A DNA stretch of 64,000 nucleotides, taken from NCBI RefSeq assembly GCF_017795745.1, contig NZ_CP059067.1, positions 3,844,001-3,908,000 of the forward strand, read 5' to 3'. The DNA is from Rhizobacter sp. AJA081-3 (GTDB lineage Bacteria; Pseudomonadota; Gammaproteobacteria; Burkholderiales; Burkholderiaceae_C). The translations under genes were made by a program, and so were the position numbers. The notes below the pieces were generated by a model. The model was not told the DNA's origin and did not search any database. It saw nothing but the letters and a program-made list of their open reading frames with translations. Shown one piece after another: positions 8,412 through 16,733 of this stretch. The stretch's first letter is position 1; each line of letters opens with the position of its first letter.

Positions 8412-8792
8412 TCAGACGACGAGCGCCGGGTCGATCTGGCGCAGCCGGTGGTCGACGTAGTAGCCACCGTACTCGGTGTACTGCAGGAACCCGCGGCCGC
8501 ACTCGGCGCAGGCCCAGATCTCGCAGCGGTTGTAGGGAAAGTGGCTCGCTGCCACGGGCGCCGCCGCCGACCAGAAGTGGCTGCCCGGCCATTCTTCGAC
8601 CGTGGGCTCGTCGACGGCCGGATCGCGCAGCGTGCCGAGATGCAGCAGCAGCGGTTCGCGCAGCGGCTGGCCGATCGACTCCCAGCCGGCACAGCGCAGG
8701 TTCGAGCAGGCGCAGTCCGCCGGCGCGGCGGCCGGGTCGGGCAGCGCCCGCAGGTCCTCGCGCGTCAGCTGCGCCGCCGCGCCATCGGCCAT
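8412..8792 (-). CDS. Small cysteine-rich hypothetical protein, 126 aa
   Basis: I do not recognise a named family. Six cysteines fall in two groups: CAC plus C at residues 27, 29 and 34, and C90 with the CAEC pair at 95-98. This pattern suggests one structural zinc site or an iron-sulfur-like centre. The C-terminal half is rich in aromatic residues (YTEYGGYYVDH). There is no signal peptide or membrane segment, so it is probably cytoplasmic. It lies one base after the Bug-type receptor stop and 20 bases before the CMD-like gene; the three are almost certainly one operon. Confidence 0.75.
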   Translation of the reverse strand: MADGAAAQLTREDLRALPDPAAAPADCACSNLRCAGWESIGQPLREPLLLHLGTLRDPAVDEPTVEEWPGSHFWSAAAPVAASHFPYNRCEIWACAECGRGFLQYTEYGGYYVDHRLRQIDPALVV

Positions 8793-8793
8793 C

Positions 8794-9789
8794 TCAATCC
8801 GCCTTGATGTCGTTGGCCTTGACGATCTTCGCCCAGGTGTCGACCTGGCTCTCGATGAAGGCCTGCGCGGCGGCGGGCGTGCCGATGTTCGTCACGATGC
8901 CCTGTGCGGCGAGCTTCTCGGCCACCTCGGGCTGCCTCAACGCGGCATTGATCTCCTCGTTCAAACGCTTGACGATGTCGGCCGGCGTCTTCGCGGGGGC
9001 GAGCACCGCCCACCAGGCCGGCGCGTCGAAGCCGACGAAGCCGCTCTCGGCCACCGTCGGCACCTCGGGCAGGTTGGCGCTGCGCTGGCTGGTGGTGACG
9101 GCCAGCGCACGCAGGCGCTTGCTGTCGATGTGCGGCTTGGACAGGAACACCGAGCCCACCGCGAGCGGCACGTGGCCGGCGACGGCGTCGTTCATCAGCG
9201 GGCCGCCGCCGCGGTAGGGCACGTGCACCAGATCCAGCTTGCCGCTCTTGGCGAGCATGGTCACCGCGAGGTGGCCGAGGCTGCCCGAGCCGATGCTGCC
9301 GTAGCTGATGCTGGTGCCGCTCTTCGAGGCGTTGACCACGTCGGCGAAGCTCTTGTAGGGCGAGCTTGCCACCGTGGTGATGACCATCGCGCCAGTGCCG
9401 ATCAGCGACACCGCCGTCAGGTCACGCTTGGTGTCGTAGGGCAGGCTGGCGATCAGGCTGGGGTTCACACCGTGGGTGTCGAACACCACCGCGAAGGTGT
9501 AGCCGTCGGCCGGTGCGTTGGCCACCGCCGCGGTGCCGATCGAGCCCGAGGCGCCACCCTTGTTGTCGACCACCACGCTCTGGCCGAGCCGTTGCTGCAG
9601 CACCGGCGCGAGGATGCGCGCCACCTGGTCGACCGAGCCGCCGGGCGGGAACACCGCGACCAGCTTGATCGGCTGCCTGGCCGGCCAGGCCTGCGCCTGC
9701 GCGGACGCAGGCACCACGATGGCCGCCAGCACGGCAGCCGTGGCCAGCGCGAGGCACCCGAGGGAGGACAACTTCGATCGCAGTTTCAT
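8794..9789 (-). CDS. Bug-type tripartite tricarboxylate transporter substrate-binding protein
   Basis: This 331-residue periplasmic binding protein is of the TctC/Bug family. The signal peptide ends near PASAQA. Family landmarks are WPARQPIKLVAVFPPGGSVD, RLGQSVVVDNKGGASGSIGT, ADGYTFAVVFDTHGVNP and the VPYRGGGPLMND loop that contacts the carboxylate ligand. Members bind organic acids, and Burkholderiales carry dozens of orphan copies. No TctA/TctB membrane genes are adjacent. The small downstream genes (cysteine-rich protein, CMD-like) look cotranscribed, suggesting an aromatic or keto acid, but the ligand is not readable from sequence. Confidence 0.93.
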   Translation of the reverse strand: MKLRSKLSSLGCLALATAAVLAAIVVPASAQAQAWPARQPIKLVAVFPPGGSVDQVARILAPVLQQRLGQSVVVDNKGGASGSIGTAAVANAPADGYTFAVVFDTHGVNPSLIASLPYDTKRDLTAVSLIGTGAMVITTVASSPYKSFADVVNASKSGTSISYGSIGSGSLGHLAVTMLAKSGKLDLVHVPYRGGGPLMNDAVAGHVPLAVGSVFLSKPHIDSKRLRALAVTTSQRSANLPEVPTVAESGFVGFDAPAWWAVLAPAKTPADIVKRLNEEINAALRQPEVAEKLAAQGIVTNIGTPAAAQAFIESQVDTWAKIVKANDIKAD

Positions 9790-9953
9790 GGGCGGCGTTC
9801 CGGTGGCTCGTGACAATGCGGGACAGGCCCGCGGTGCGCCCGAGTGTGCGAGAGCCCACCCGCGCTGTCGATGTGGAAAGCACGGGGGCAGGTCAGCGGG
9901 TTAGGCTAGCGCCCTGCGCCGCACATTTCGCGCCTTTCCTCCGCCCTTCCACG

Positions 9954-10304
9954 ATGACCAAGCATTCCCTCGAACACTGGCTCGCCGACGCCGGCGACGC
10001 CGATGTCGCCACACTCGAGGTGCCGCCGGCGATCGACCGGATGCGTCGCTTCCAGGTCGACGTGCGCTTCGTCGTGCAGTGCCCGGCCGAGGGCACGCCG
10101 GCCTGGCACGCGATGACGGTGGAGGTCAACGGGCGTCGAGAGTGGTCGCGCCGGATCGACACGGCCAACCCGGGCCAGACCGACAGCCTGGACTACCACC
10201 TGCAGGTCGACCTGCCCGAAGGAATGGCGCTGCGTGTGCGCGCCACGACGCAGGTGCGCGCGGCGCGGCGCCGCCTGCTGCGCATCGAGGCCGAGGAACA
10301 GTGA
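9954..10304 (+). CDS. Hypothetical protein, 116 aa
   Basis: I do not recognise a family. The start at 9954 gives an acidic N-terminus (LEHWLADAGDADVATLEVPP) followed by what looks like a small beta-rich domain (FQVDVRFVVQC, then WHAMTVEVNGRREWSRRI and LDYHLQVDLPEG) and an Arg-rich C-terminal tail. There is no signal peptide and it is probably cytoplasmic. It stands alone on this strand between two opposite-strand genes; the frame continues open upstream to 9810, but that part has no protein-like pattern. It is a plausible but unproven gene. Confidence 0.6.
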   Translation: MTKHSLEHWLADAGDADVATLEVPPAIDRMRRFQVDVRFVVQCPAEGTPAWHAMTVEVNGRREWSRRIDTANPGQTDSLDYHLQVDLPEGMALRVRATTQVRAARRRLLRIEAEEQ

Positions 10305-10337
10305 GGCTCTGGCAGCCAGGCACCGCCCGTCATCACC

Positions 10338-10649
10338 TCACTTCATGCCCTGCGCGACCCACTGCAGCACGGCCTTCGCCGCCTCGTCAGACACCATCAC
10401 GTGCGTGTGCACGGCGTCCTTCTCGTGCATCTCGTCCAGCCAGTGCTGCAGCGCCTGCGCCGGGTCACCTCGGCGCGCGGCGCTGTCGGCCAGGCTCCTG
10501 AACTTCGGCGCGGAATGCGCCTGAGCGCCGTGGCAGTTGAGGCAGCCGAAGTCGGCTGCCGCCTGGGCGCCGTCGGCGGCCATGGCCTGCGCCGCAACCA
10601 AGGCGAATCCGACGAAGAGCAATGCCGGTTTGAAGACGTGAAGCGTCAT
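10338..10649 (-). CDS. Small periplasmic c-type cytochrome
   Basis: This 103-residue protein has a signal peptide (cleavage near AQAMAADG) and one haem-binding motif CLNCH (residues 36-40). The likely distal ligand is a methionine near HVMVSD. The length and layout fit a class I cytochrome c. It overlaps the upstream DUF364 gene by four bases (ATGA), so translation is coupled. It probably carries electrons in the periplasm; the partner is unknown. Confidence 0.85.
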   Translation of the reverse strand: MTLHVFKPALLFVGFALVAAQAMAADGAQAAADFGCLNCHGAQAHSAPKFRSLADSAARRGDPAQALQHWLDEMHEKDAVHTHVMVSDEAAKAVLQWVAQGMK

Positions 10650-11506
10650 GGTGACTCCTTGGCGTGAAGATGGGCCGTGTCGAGCAGGCGGTCGAATCCA
10701 GGATAGCCCTCGCAGCCGAGCGAGAACTTGCGCGTGAAGCGGCCCCAGGGCTGGCCGGCGCGCAATGCAGCCTTGAAAGCCGGGGCATCGACCACCCAGC
10801 TGCCGCCCAGCGAGGTGACGCCGCGCGCGAACAGCGGGTCAGGCAGGCAGCCGGCGCCCGGGCCGATCAGCGCCACGCGCTGCGCATGGCGGCAGCGTTC
10901 GAGCAGCGCATCCAGCGTGTCGTTGAGCAGCACCGTGCTGGTCGAGAGGATCTTGTTGCAGAGCGCCAGCTCGCTCGCATCGAGCGTGACCTGCCAGCCC
11001 TCGCGCGGGCCCGAGAGCTCGGCGCGCAGCTCGAGCACGGTGAGCCGCGCGCCGGTGGCCAGCACCTGATTCACCAGCGGCGGGAACAGGCCGACCATGC
11101 CGAGGTGGTCGCCGGCGTGCAGGTCGAGGTCGCCGATCGAGCCGCCGGCCGCAGGCGGCAGGTAGCCGGCGCGGTCGAACAGGTGACGCGTGAGCGCGTT
11201 CACGGTGGCGAAACCCAGGGTCCGCTCGGCGCCCTGTGACTGCGCATACTTCCGCGCAAGCTCCGGCGCGGGCATGCCGACCAGTCCATCGAGCGATCCC
11301 GGCGCGCGCAGCCGCGCCAGCGTGTCGCCGAGCAGCACGAAGCTCAGGCCGAGCGAGCCGTCTTCCAGCTCGACGGCGCAGAACTCGCCGTCGCGCGTGC
11401 CGTCGGCCGCGGGCGGCGGCAGGTGCACGGCGCGCACGGCCGGCAGGGGCCCGCGGGCGGCCAGGCGATCGACGAAGTCGACCAGGTCGGAAGCGACGCT
11501 GTTCAT
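10646..11506 (-). CDS. DUF364 (putative heavy-metal chelation) domain protein
   Basis: This 286-residue cytoplasmic protein has an N-terminal DUF4213-like part (about 1-120) followed by a Rossmann-like DUF364 domain. The match is in GMVGLFPPLVNQVLATGARLTVLE, split here as GMVGLFPPLV and RLTVLELRAE, then STSTVLLNDTLDALL and VALIGPGAGCLPDPLF. DUF364 proteins are loosely linked to metal chelation and occur near molybdenum- or metal-related genes; the function is unproven. I started at ATG 11506. The gene is coupled by an ATGA overlap to a secreted cytochrome c, an odd pairing of a cytoplasmic and a periplasmic product. Confidence 0.8.
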   Translation of the reverse strand: MNSVASDLVDFVDRLAARGPLPAVRAVHLPPPAADGTRDGEFCAVELEDGSLGLSFVLLGDTLARLRAPGSLDGLVGMPAPELARKYAQSQGAERTLGFATVNALTRHLFDRAGYLPPAAGGSIGDLDLHAGDHLGMVGLFPPLVNQVLATGARLTVLELRAELSGPREGWQVTLDASELALCNKILSTSTVLLNDTLDALLERCRHAQRVALIGPGAGCLPDPLFARGVTSLGGSWVVDAPAFKAALRAGQPWGRFTRKFSLGCEGYPGFDRLLDTAHLHAKESP

Positions 11507-11588
11507 GGCCGCACTCTGGCGGTCATCGCCCGGCCGCGCCTTGCGCTGCCACAGAAGATGGGCTGGGGCGCGCCGTCCACGTCGCGCC

Positions 11589-11984
11589 TCAGCGCCATGC
11601 ATCGATGAGGCCCAGTGCCTCCTGCGGCGACAGGCCTGCCGTGGCGCACAAGGCATAGCCCTTGCGGATCGACACCCGGTACGGCAGACGGAAGACGATG
11701 GCATTCATCGGCGGAAGCTCTTCCTCCACGAGGTCTTCCATGCGCAGGTCCTCGTGGCGGCCGGCACCGCACAGGCGATCCGCCTCGTCGCGCCACTTGC
11801 GGATCACCGCCTCGCGGTCGGTCCAGGGTGCGACGTTCGACTTCACGAAGAGGTAGTGCAGGCCTGGCCGCAGCGCCTCGCGGTACACGCCGCCGGCCAT
11901 CGGACTGGGCCCCTGGCCGAGATCGTGGCTGGAGGTGCAGGCCAGCAGCAGCGCAGGCAGCGTGAAGGCGAGCTGCCGCTTCAT
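11589..11984 (-). CDS. Putative lipoprotein, 131 aa
   Basis: I do not recognise the family. A lipoprotein signal is visible (FTLPALLLAC, lipidated Cys16), so the mature product should be anchored at the inner or outer membrane. The rest is a compact alpha/beta domain with two cysteines (LCGAG, ALCATAG) that could form a disulfide. It overlaps the stop of the upstream lipoprotein gene by four bases, so the two lipoproteins are cotranscribed and probably act together. Confidence 0.75.
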   Translation of the reverse strand: MKRQLAFTLPALLLACTSSHDLGQGPSPMAGGVYREALRPGLHYLFVKSNVAPWTDREAVIRKWRDEADRLCGAGRHEDLRMEDLVEEELPPMNAIVFRLPYRVSIRKGYALCATAGLSPQEALGLIDAWR

Positions 11985-12670
11985 GGCGCGGCCCGGCGCA
12001 GCGCATCGTTGTCGAGCTGCATGAGTCTCGGGGAGAGGTTCAGCACCCGCTGCGGCGGTGACTGGCCGCGCCGCGAAAGCAAGGCGAGGTCGCGATCCAG
12101 CCGGTCGCTGACCACGAAGAAGACTCCCTGCACCTGCGGGATGCGGTATTCGTCGCGGCCCAGGCGCAGGTGGCTGATGAACTGCCCGAGGTAGGTCGCG
12201 CCGCCCGCCTCGACCCGGAAGGTCACAGCGCCCGGGTCGGCCAGGTAGACGTGGGCCGCCCAACCGTGCATCGGCGCGTTCTCGACGGCGGCGCCGACGA
12301 GCGCGTAGTCGCCGGCCGGCAGGCGCGCGACGAACAGGGTCCCTTTCGCGTCCGCCTCGCTCAAGTCGACCGGCGTGTCGAACAGCGGCGACAGCAGCCG
12401 GCCCGCCGTGCCCACCGGTGAATGGAACACGAACTCTCCCGGCGCTTGAGCAGGATCGCCTGCCACCGCGCGGAACTGCAGCGTGCTCAACTCGATCGTC
12501 GGCGCCGTGGCAGCGACGCCGATCGAGCCGAACACCAGGCCGGTGCCGGGGCTTTTGCCCTCGGGCAGCGAAGCGGGCAAGCGGGCGCTCGAGACGCAAG
12601 CGGTCGCCAGCACGGCGACTGCCAGGCAGAACAAGGCCAACAGTGCGCGGCCAAACCACATCGACGACAT
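11981..12670 (-). CDS. Putative lipoprotein, 229 aa
   Basis: The family is not recognised. A lipobox follows a hydrophobic helix (VLATAC, lipidated Cys25). The mature region looks like an all-beta domain with a carboxypeptidase-regulatory or transthyretin-like feel (LFVARLPAGDYALVGA), as found in proteins that present small beta-sandwich folds at the cell surface. Met4 at 12661 is an alternative start. It is the first gene of a two-lipoprotein operon; the gene upstream runs on the opposite strand, so its promoter lies in the 102 bases before 12773. Confidence 0.75.
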   Translation of the reverse strand: MSSMWFGRALLALFCLAVAVLATACVSSARLPASLPEGKSPGTGLVFGSIGVAATAPTIELSTLQFRAVAGDPAQAPGEFVFHSPVGTAGRLLSPLFDTPVDLSEADAKGTLFVARLPAGDYALVGAAVENAPMHGWAAHVYLADPGAVTFRVEAGGATYLGQFISHLRLGRDEYRIPQVQGVFFVVSDRLDRDLALLSRRGQSPPQRVLNLSPRLMQLDNDALRRAAP

Positions 12671-12772
12671 CCCCGGAATGCAGTGCCCTTATCGCATCTG
12701 CGCGGCCGGGCTCGCTTGACCGCGCGCAACGCCGGCCGGGGCGGCCCCGGGGCCGCAGGCTACAGTCCGCCC

Positions 12773-13504
12773 ATGGGATACGAACTGCATTACTGGCCGG
12801 GCATCCAGGGCCGCGGCGAATTCGTGCGGCTCGCACTCGAGGCGGCCGGCGCGCCCTACACCGACGTGGCACGCGGCGACGAGGCTGCCGGCCAGGGCCT
12901 GCCGGCGATGCAACGCCTGCTCGATGACGACACGCAGGTGCATCCGCCCTTCGCGCCGCCCTTCCTGCGCGACGGCGCGCTGCTGATCGGTCAGACCGCG
13001 GCGATCCTGCACCACCTCGGGCCGACGCTGAAGCTGGTCGGGCGCAGCGAGCAGGCGCGCGTGTGGACGCAGCAGATCCAGCTGACCATCGCCGACATGG
13101 TCACCGAGGCACACGACACGCACCACCCGGTCGGCTCGGGCCTGTACTACGAAGACCAGAAGCCCGAGGCGCTGCGCCGCGCGAAGGAGTTCTGCAGCGC
13201 ACGCCTGCCCAAGTTCATGGGCTGGTTCGAGCGCATCCTGACGCGCAACCCGGCCGGCGCGCGGCACCTGGTGGGCGGCAAGCTGAGCTACGCCGACCTG
13301 TCGCTGTTCCAGCTCGTCGAGGGCCTGCGCTACGCCTTCCCGACAGCGGCGCAGCGCGTGCTGGCCACGACACCGCTGGTCGTGCAGCTGCACGACCGCG
13401 TCGCTGCCGCACCGCGCGTGGCCGCCTACCTGCGCAGCGAGCGGCGCCTGCCGTTCAACGAACAGGGCATCTTCCGCCGCTACCCCGAGCTCGATCTTCC
13501 CTGA
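12773..13504 (+). CDS. Glutathione S-transferase family protein
   Basis: This 243-residue glutathione-transferase-like protein has an N-terminal thioredoxin-fold domain with ELHYWPGIQGRGEFVRLAL (Tyr rather than Cys in the catalytic region) and a helical C-terminal domain with the folding motif KLSYADLSLFQLVEGL. The tyrosine arrangement resembles alpha/mu/sigma-type enzymes and their bacterial relatives. The substrate is unknown. The upstream open frame to 12422 is a shadow of the lipoprotein gene; the chosen start is ATG 12773. It diverges from the lipoprotein operon and is followed 42 bases later by the RbgA-type GTPase gene. Confidence 0.9.
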   Translation: MGYELHYWPGIQGRGEFVRLALEAAGAPYTDVARGDEAAGQGLPAMQRLLDDDTQVHPPFAPPFLRDGALLIGQTAAILHHLGPTLKLVGRSEQARVWTQQIQLTIADMVTEAHDTHHPVGSGLYYEDQKPEALRRAKEFCSARLPKFMGWFERILTRNPAGARHLVGGKLSYADLSLFQLVEGLRYAFPTAAQRVLATTPLVVQLHDRVAAAPRVAAYLRSERRLPFNEQGIFRRYPELDLP

Positions 13505-13546
13505 TCCGCGGCGGCCCAGCCGCCCGGTCGCAGAAAGCACAGGCAC

Positions 13547-14473
13547 ATGGCCATCCAGTGGTTCCCGGGTCACATGAACTCGACGAAGAAGGCGATCGCC
13601 GAGCGATTGCCCGACATCGACGTGGTGATCGAGCTGCTCGACGCGCGCCTGCCCGGCTCGAGCAGCAACCCGCTGCTCGCCGAGCTGACGGCGGGCAAGC
13701 CGGCGCTGAAGGTGCTCAACAAGCAGGACCTCGCCGAACCCGAGCTGACCGCGGCGTGGCTGGCCCACTTCAACGCGCTGCCGGGCACGCGCGCGCTGGC
13801 GCTCGATGCCAGCGTCACGGCGCCGGCACGCGCGCTGATCGCCGCCTGCCGCGCGCTCGCGCCGCTGCGCGGCGGCATGGTCAAGCCGCTGCGCGTGCTG
13901 ATCTGCGGCATCCCCAACGTCGGCAAGTCGACGCTGATCAACACGCTGGTCGGCCAGCGCGCCACGCTCACCGGCGACGAGCCGGGCATCACCAAGCTCG
14001 AGCAGAAGATCGTGCTGGCGCCGGACTTCTACCTGTTCGACACGCCCGGCATGCTGTGGCCGCGCATCACCGTCGAGCGCAGCGGCTACCACCTCGCGGC
14101 CAGCGGCGGCATTGGCCGCAATGCCTACGACGAGGAAGAGGTTGCGCTCGCGCTGCTCGCCCAGGTGCGCTTGCGCCATGCCGAGCGGCTGATCGCACGC
14201 TACAAGCTGGCCGACCTCGCCGCACTCACCGACGACGAACTGCTCGCCGAGCTCGGCCGCAAGCGCGGCGGCCTGATGGCCGGCGGGCGGGTCAACCTGC
14301 AGAAGGCCGCCGAGATCGCCATCAACGACTTCCGCAGCGGGGCCTGGGGCCGCATCACGCTGGAGTCGCCGCAGGAGTTCATGCAGTGGTGGGCGCAGGG
14401 CCAGGCGATCGAGGCCGAGCGGCGCGAGAAGCGCGAGCAGCGTGGCCGCGGAAAGAAGCAACCCTCCGCGTAG
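13547..14473 (+). CDS. ylqF: Circularly permuted ribosome-biogenesis GTPase (YlqF/RbgA family)
   Basis: This 308-residue protein has the permuted GTPase motif order of the RbgA/YlqF family: G4 NKQD near residue 64 comes before G1 GIPNVGKST near 122, and then G3 DTPGM near 165. Members assist late assembly of the large ribosomal subunit. The N-terminal WFPGHM signature is typical. The Lys/Arg-rich C-terminus is a usual RNA-contact tail. It is preceded by a glutathione-transferase gene on the same strand and followed by an apparently independent GFA gene. Confidence 0.93.
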   Translation: MAIQWFPGHMNSTKKAIAERLPDIDVVIELLDARLPGSSSNPLLAELTAGKPALKVLNKQDLAEPELTAAWLAHFNALPGTRALALDASVTAPARALIAACRALAPLRGGMVKPLRVLICGIPNVGKSTLINTLVGQRATLTGDEPGITKLEQKIVLAPDFYLFDTPGMLWPRITVERSGYHLAASGGIGRNAYDEEEVALALLAQVRLRHAERLIARYKLADLAALTDDELLAELGRKRGGLMAGGRVNLQKAAEIAINDFRSGAWGRITLESPQEFMQWWAQGQAIEAERREKREQRGRGKKQPSA

Positions 14474-14637
14474 GCTGAGCTGCTTGCCTGTTCGGCGCCG
14501 TGCATCGTGGCTCGTCTCGGCAACGCTCGGACCCAGGCCATGCGACGAGAACAGCGATTCGGGCGGACTGCTCTTTGCAGCCAGTGGGAACAAGTTGCGC
14601 CGAAGACGGCACAGCGTCGAGGAAACAGGAGGCCAGC

Positions 14638-15081
14638 ATGTCGAAACTTCAGGGCGGATGCCGCTGTGGCGCGGTGCGCTACACGCTGGCGCTGGATGCA
14701 CTGCCGCGAACATACGCCTGCCATTGCCGGGACTGCCAGACGTGGAGCGGCAGCGCGTTCAGTCAGCAGGCTTTCCTGCCCGAGGCGTCGCTGAGCGTGA
14801 CCGGCCCGCTGGCTGTCTATGAGCTGACCACCCCGAGCGGCAGGACCTCGATCCAGCGGATGTGCGCCGTCTGCCATGCGCGCGTCTACAACTCGAACAG
14901 TGCCCGGCCGGGCATCGTGGTGCTGCGCGCAGGCACGCTGGACCGAAGCGATGAACTGGACATCGTCGCCCACATCTGGGTCAAGCGGAAACAGCCCTGG
15001 CTGACGTTGCCGGAGTCCGTGCCGGCCTGGAGCGAGGCTGCCCCGGTCGCAGAACTTGTTCAGGCCCTGGCGCCGCGCTAG
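14638..15081 (+). CDS. GFA-family (glutathione-dependent formaldehyde-activating-like) protein
   Basis: This 147-residue zinc-binding protein is of the GFA/CENP-V family. Cysteine pairs line up as in the family: CRC near residue 8-10, CHCRDC near 28-33, and CAVC near 79-82 followed by His. These bind structural and catalytic zinc. The start at 14638 is set by AGGAGG about six bases upstream. The role is probably thiol-adduct handling; a true formaldehyde-activating activity is not assured. The 163 bases before it contain no visible gene. Confidence 0.88.
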   Translation: MSKLQGGCRCGAVRYTLALDALPRTYACHCRDCQTWSGSAFSQQAFLPEASLSVTGPLAVYELTTPSGRTSIQRMCAVCHARVYNSNSARPGIVVLRAGTLDRSDELDIVAHIWVKRKQPWLTLPESVPAWSEAAPVAELVQALAPR

Positions 15082-15189
15082 CGGTCGCTCGGACTGAGGA
15101 CCTGCCGCAGGCGATCACGCTCACGGCAAGTCGTGCCGATGGGTCGGCAGTTGACCTGCGTCATCGCGCCGCGTCGACGCCCGGATCAA

Positions 15190-15207
15190 TATACCTTTAT
15201 GGGTATA
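15190..15207. promoter_or_regulatory. CsoR-family-like palindrome upstream of the cytochrome/sulfur operon
   Basis: TATACC (15190-15195) and GGTATA (15202-15207) form a 6+6 palindrome around the AT-rich core TTTATG, 78 bases before the octaheme cytochrome start. The layout (ATACC, short spacer, GGTAT) resembles the operators of CsoR-family repressors, including the persulfide-sensing CstR subgroup. No such repressor gene is in the window, so this is an inference from sequence and context (rhodanese and sulfur transporters downstream). Confidence 0.5.
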
Positions 15208-15284
15208 CGACTCGTCGAACGCCCGAGCGCATCGGGCAGCATATCGACGGGTCGCGCCGAGCAGTCCTGGAAAGCGTCCGCACC

Positions 15285-16733
15285 ATGAACCGAATTCCAC
15301 GCTGGATCCTCGGGCTGGCCTTCATCGCCGCGCTGATCGTCGTGCCGTTCCTCTGGCTGCGCCCGGGACAGGCACCCACGCACGACCCGGTGTCGCGACT
15401 GCCCGTCAAGGTGACGCACGTCGACCATAACGACATCGTCAAGGGCCCGTTCAAGAGCGGCCAGGACGTCACCCGCGCATGCCTCGCCTGCCACAAGGAC
15501 GCAGCGGCGGAGCTGATGAAGACGACCCACTGGACCTGGGAGTCCAAAGCCGTCTCGGTGCCATGGCGCAAGACCCCGGTAACGATCGGCAAGATCAACC
15601 AGATCAACAACTTCTGCATCGGCGCGCAGGGCAACGAGAACAAGTGCATGTCCTGCCATGCCGGCTACGGATGGGAGGCCGGCCGGGCCGCGCAGCAGGC
15701 CGATCCGGCCAACGTGGACTGCCTGGCCTGCCACGCTGACCCGGCGCGCTACGGCAAGGGCCTGTGGGGCAACCCCGATCCCTCCGTCGACCTGCTTGCC
15801 GCCGCGCGCAGCGTTCGCGCTACGACGCGCGAGAACTGCGGCAAGTGCCACTTCGACGGCGGCGGTGGCAACGGCGTCAAGCATGGCGACCTCGACGAGA
15901 GCCTGTACTTCCCACAGCGCACGCTGGACGTCCACATGGGCGGCAAGCACAAGCTGCAGTGCAGCGACTGCCACGTCACGAAGCACCACCAGATCCTGGG
16001 CCGGATGATCGCGGACAACTACACCATCGATCCGGTCGAGCAGGTGTCGTGCCGCCAGTGCCACGAGGGCAAGTTCCACCGCGACGAGCGCATTGGCACG
16101 CACATGCGCTCGCTGGCCTGCCAGACCTGCCACATCCCGGCGATGGCGCGCGAGGAGCCGACCAAGGTCGCGTGGGACTGGTCCAAGGCCGGCCAGAAGG
16201 GCCGCGCGGACGACCACTACACCTACCTGAAAATCAAGGGCGAGTTCAGCTATCAGTCGAACTTCGCGCCCGTCTACCTCTGGTTCAACGGCAGCAACGA
16301 CTACCGCTACCTGCTCGGCGACCCGATCGCGAAGGACGGTCCGACCTACATCAACAAGCCGGCGGGATCGATCACCGACCCGAAGGCGCGCATCTTCCCG
16401 TTCAAGGTCCACGTCGCGAAGCAGCCGTTCGACACCGTCAACGGCTACCTGCTGCAGCCCGTCACGTCCGGCAAGAACGGCTACTGGACGACCTTCGACT
16501 GGAACCAGTCCTTCAGGCTCGCCGAGCCGGTCACCGGCCTGGCCTACAGCGGCCAGTACGGCTTCACGGAGACCACGATGTACTGGCCGACGACGCACAT
16601 GGTCCAGTCCGCCGACCAGGCCCTGCAATGCGACGACTGCCATTCCGCCACCGGCAAGCCCGGCCGCATGGACTGGAAGGCCCTCGGCTACCCGGGCGAT
16701 CCGATCCGCTGGGGCGGAAGGAAGCTGCCATGA
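15285..16733 (+). CDS. Octaheme c-type cytochrome, tetrathionate-reductase (OTR) family
   Basis: This 482-residue protein is anchored by an N-terminal hydrophobic helix (about 8-25) with the rest in the periplasm. Eight CxxCH motifs start near residues 66, 121, 146, 185, 226, 256, 279 and 449, in the unequal spacing typical of OTR-like proteins. Relatives reduce tetrathionate, nitrite or hydroxylamine in vitro, but the physiological substrate is often unclear. The stop overlaps the next gene by four bases (ATGA), which encodes a heptaheme-cytochrome b fusion; together they resemble a quinol-linked module. It is the first gene of a four-gene operon preceded by a CsoR-like palindrome. The name tetrathionate reductase is family-based, not shown. 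Confidence 0.9.
   Translation: MNRIPRWILGLAFIAALIVVPFLWLRPGQAPTHDPVSRLPVKVTHVDHNDIVKGPFKSGQDVTRACLACHKDAAAELMKTTHWTWESKAVSVPWRKTPVTIGKINQINNFCIGAQGNENKCMSCHAGYGWEAGRAAQQADPANVDCLACHADPARYGKGLWGNPDPSVDLLAAARSVRATTRENCGKCHFDGGGGNGVKHGDLDESLYFPQRTLDVHMGGKHKLQCSDCHVTKHHQILGRMIADNYTIDPVEQVSCRQCHEGKFHRDERIGTHMRSLACQTCHIPAMAREEPTKVAWDWSKAGQKGRADDHYTYLKIKGEFSYQSNFAPVYLWFNGSNDYRYLLGDPIAKDGPTYINKPAGSITDPKARIFPFKVHVAKQPFDTVNGYLLQPVTSGKNGYWTTFDWNQSFRLAEPVTGLAYSGQYGFTETTMYWPTTHMVQSADQALQCDDCHSATGKPGRMDWKALGYPGDPIRWGGRKLP

Noticed and set aside
15285-16733. Firm naming as tetrathionate reductase
   Set aside because: Eight haems and spacing fit the OTR family, but relatives act on several substrates and none can be chosen from sequence alone.
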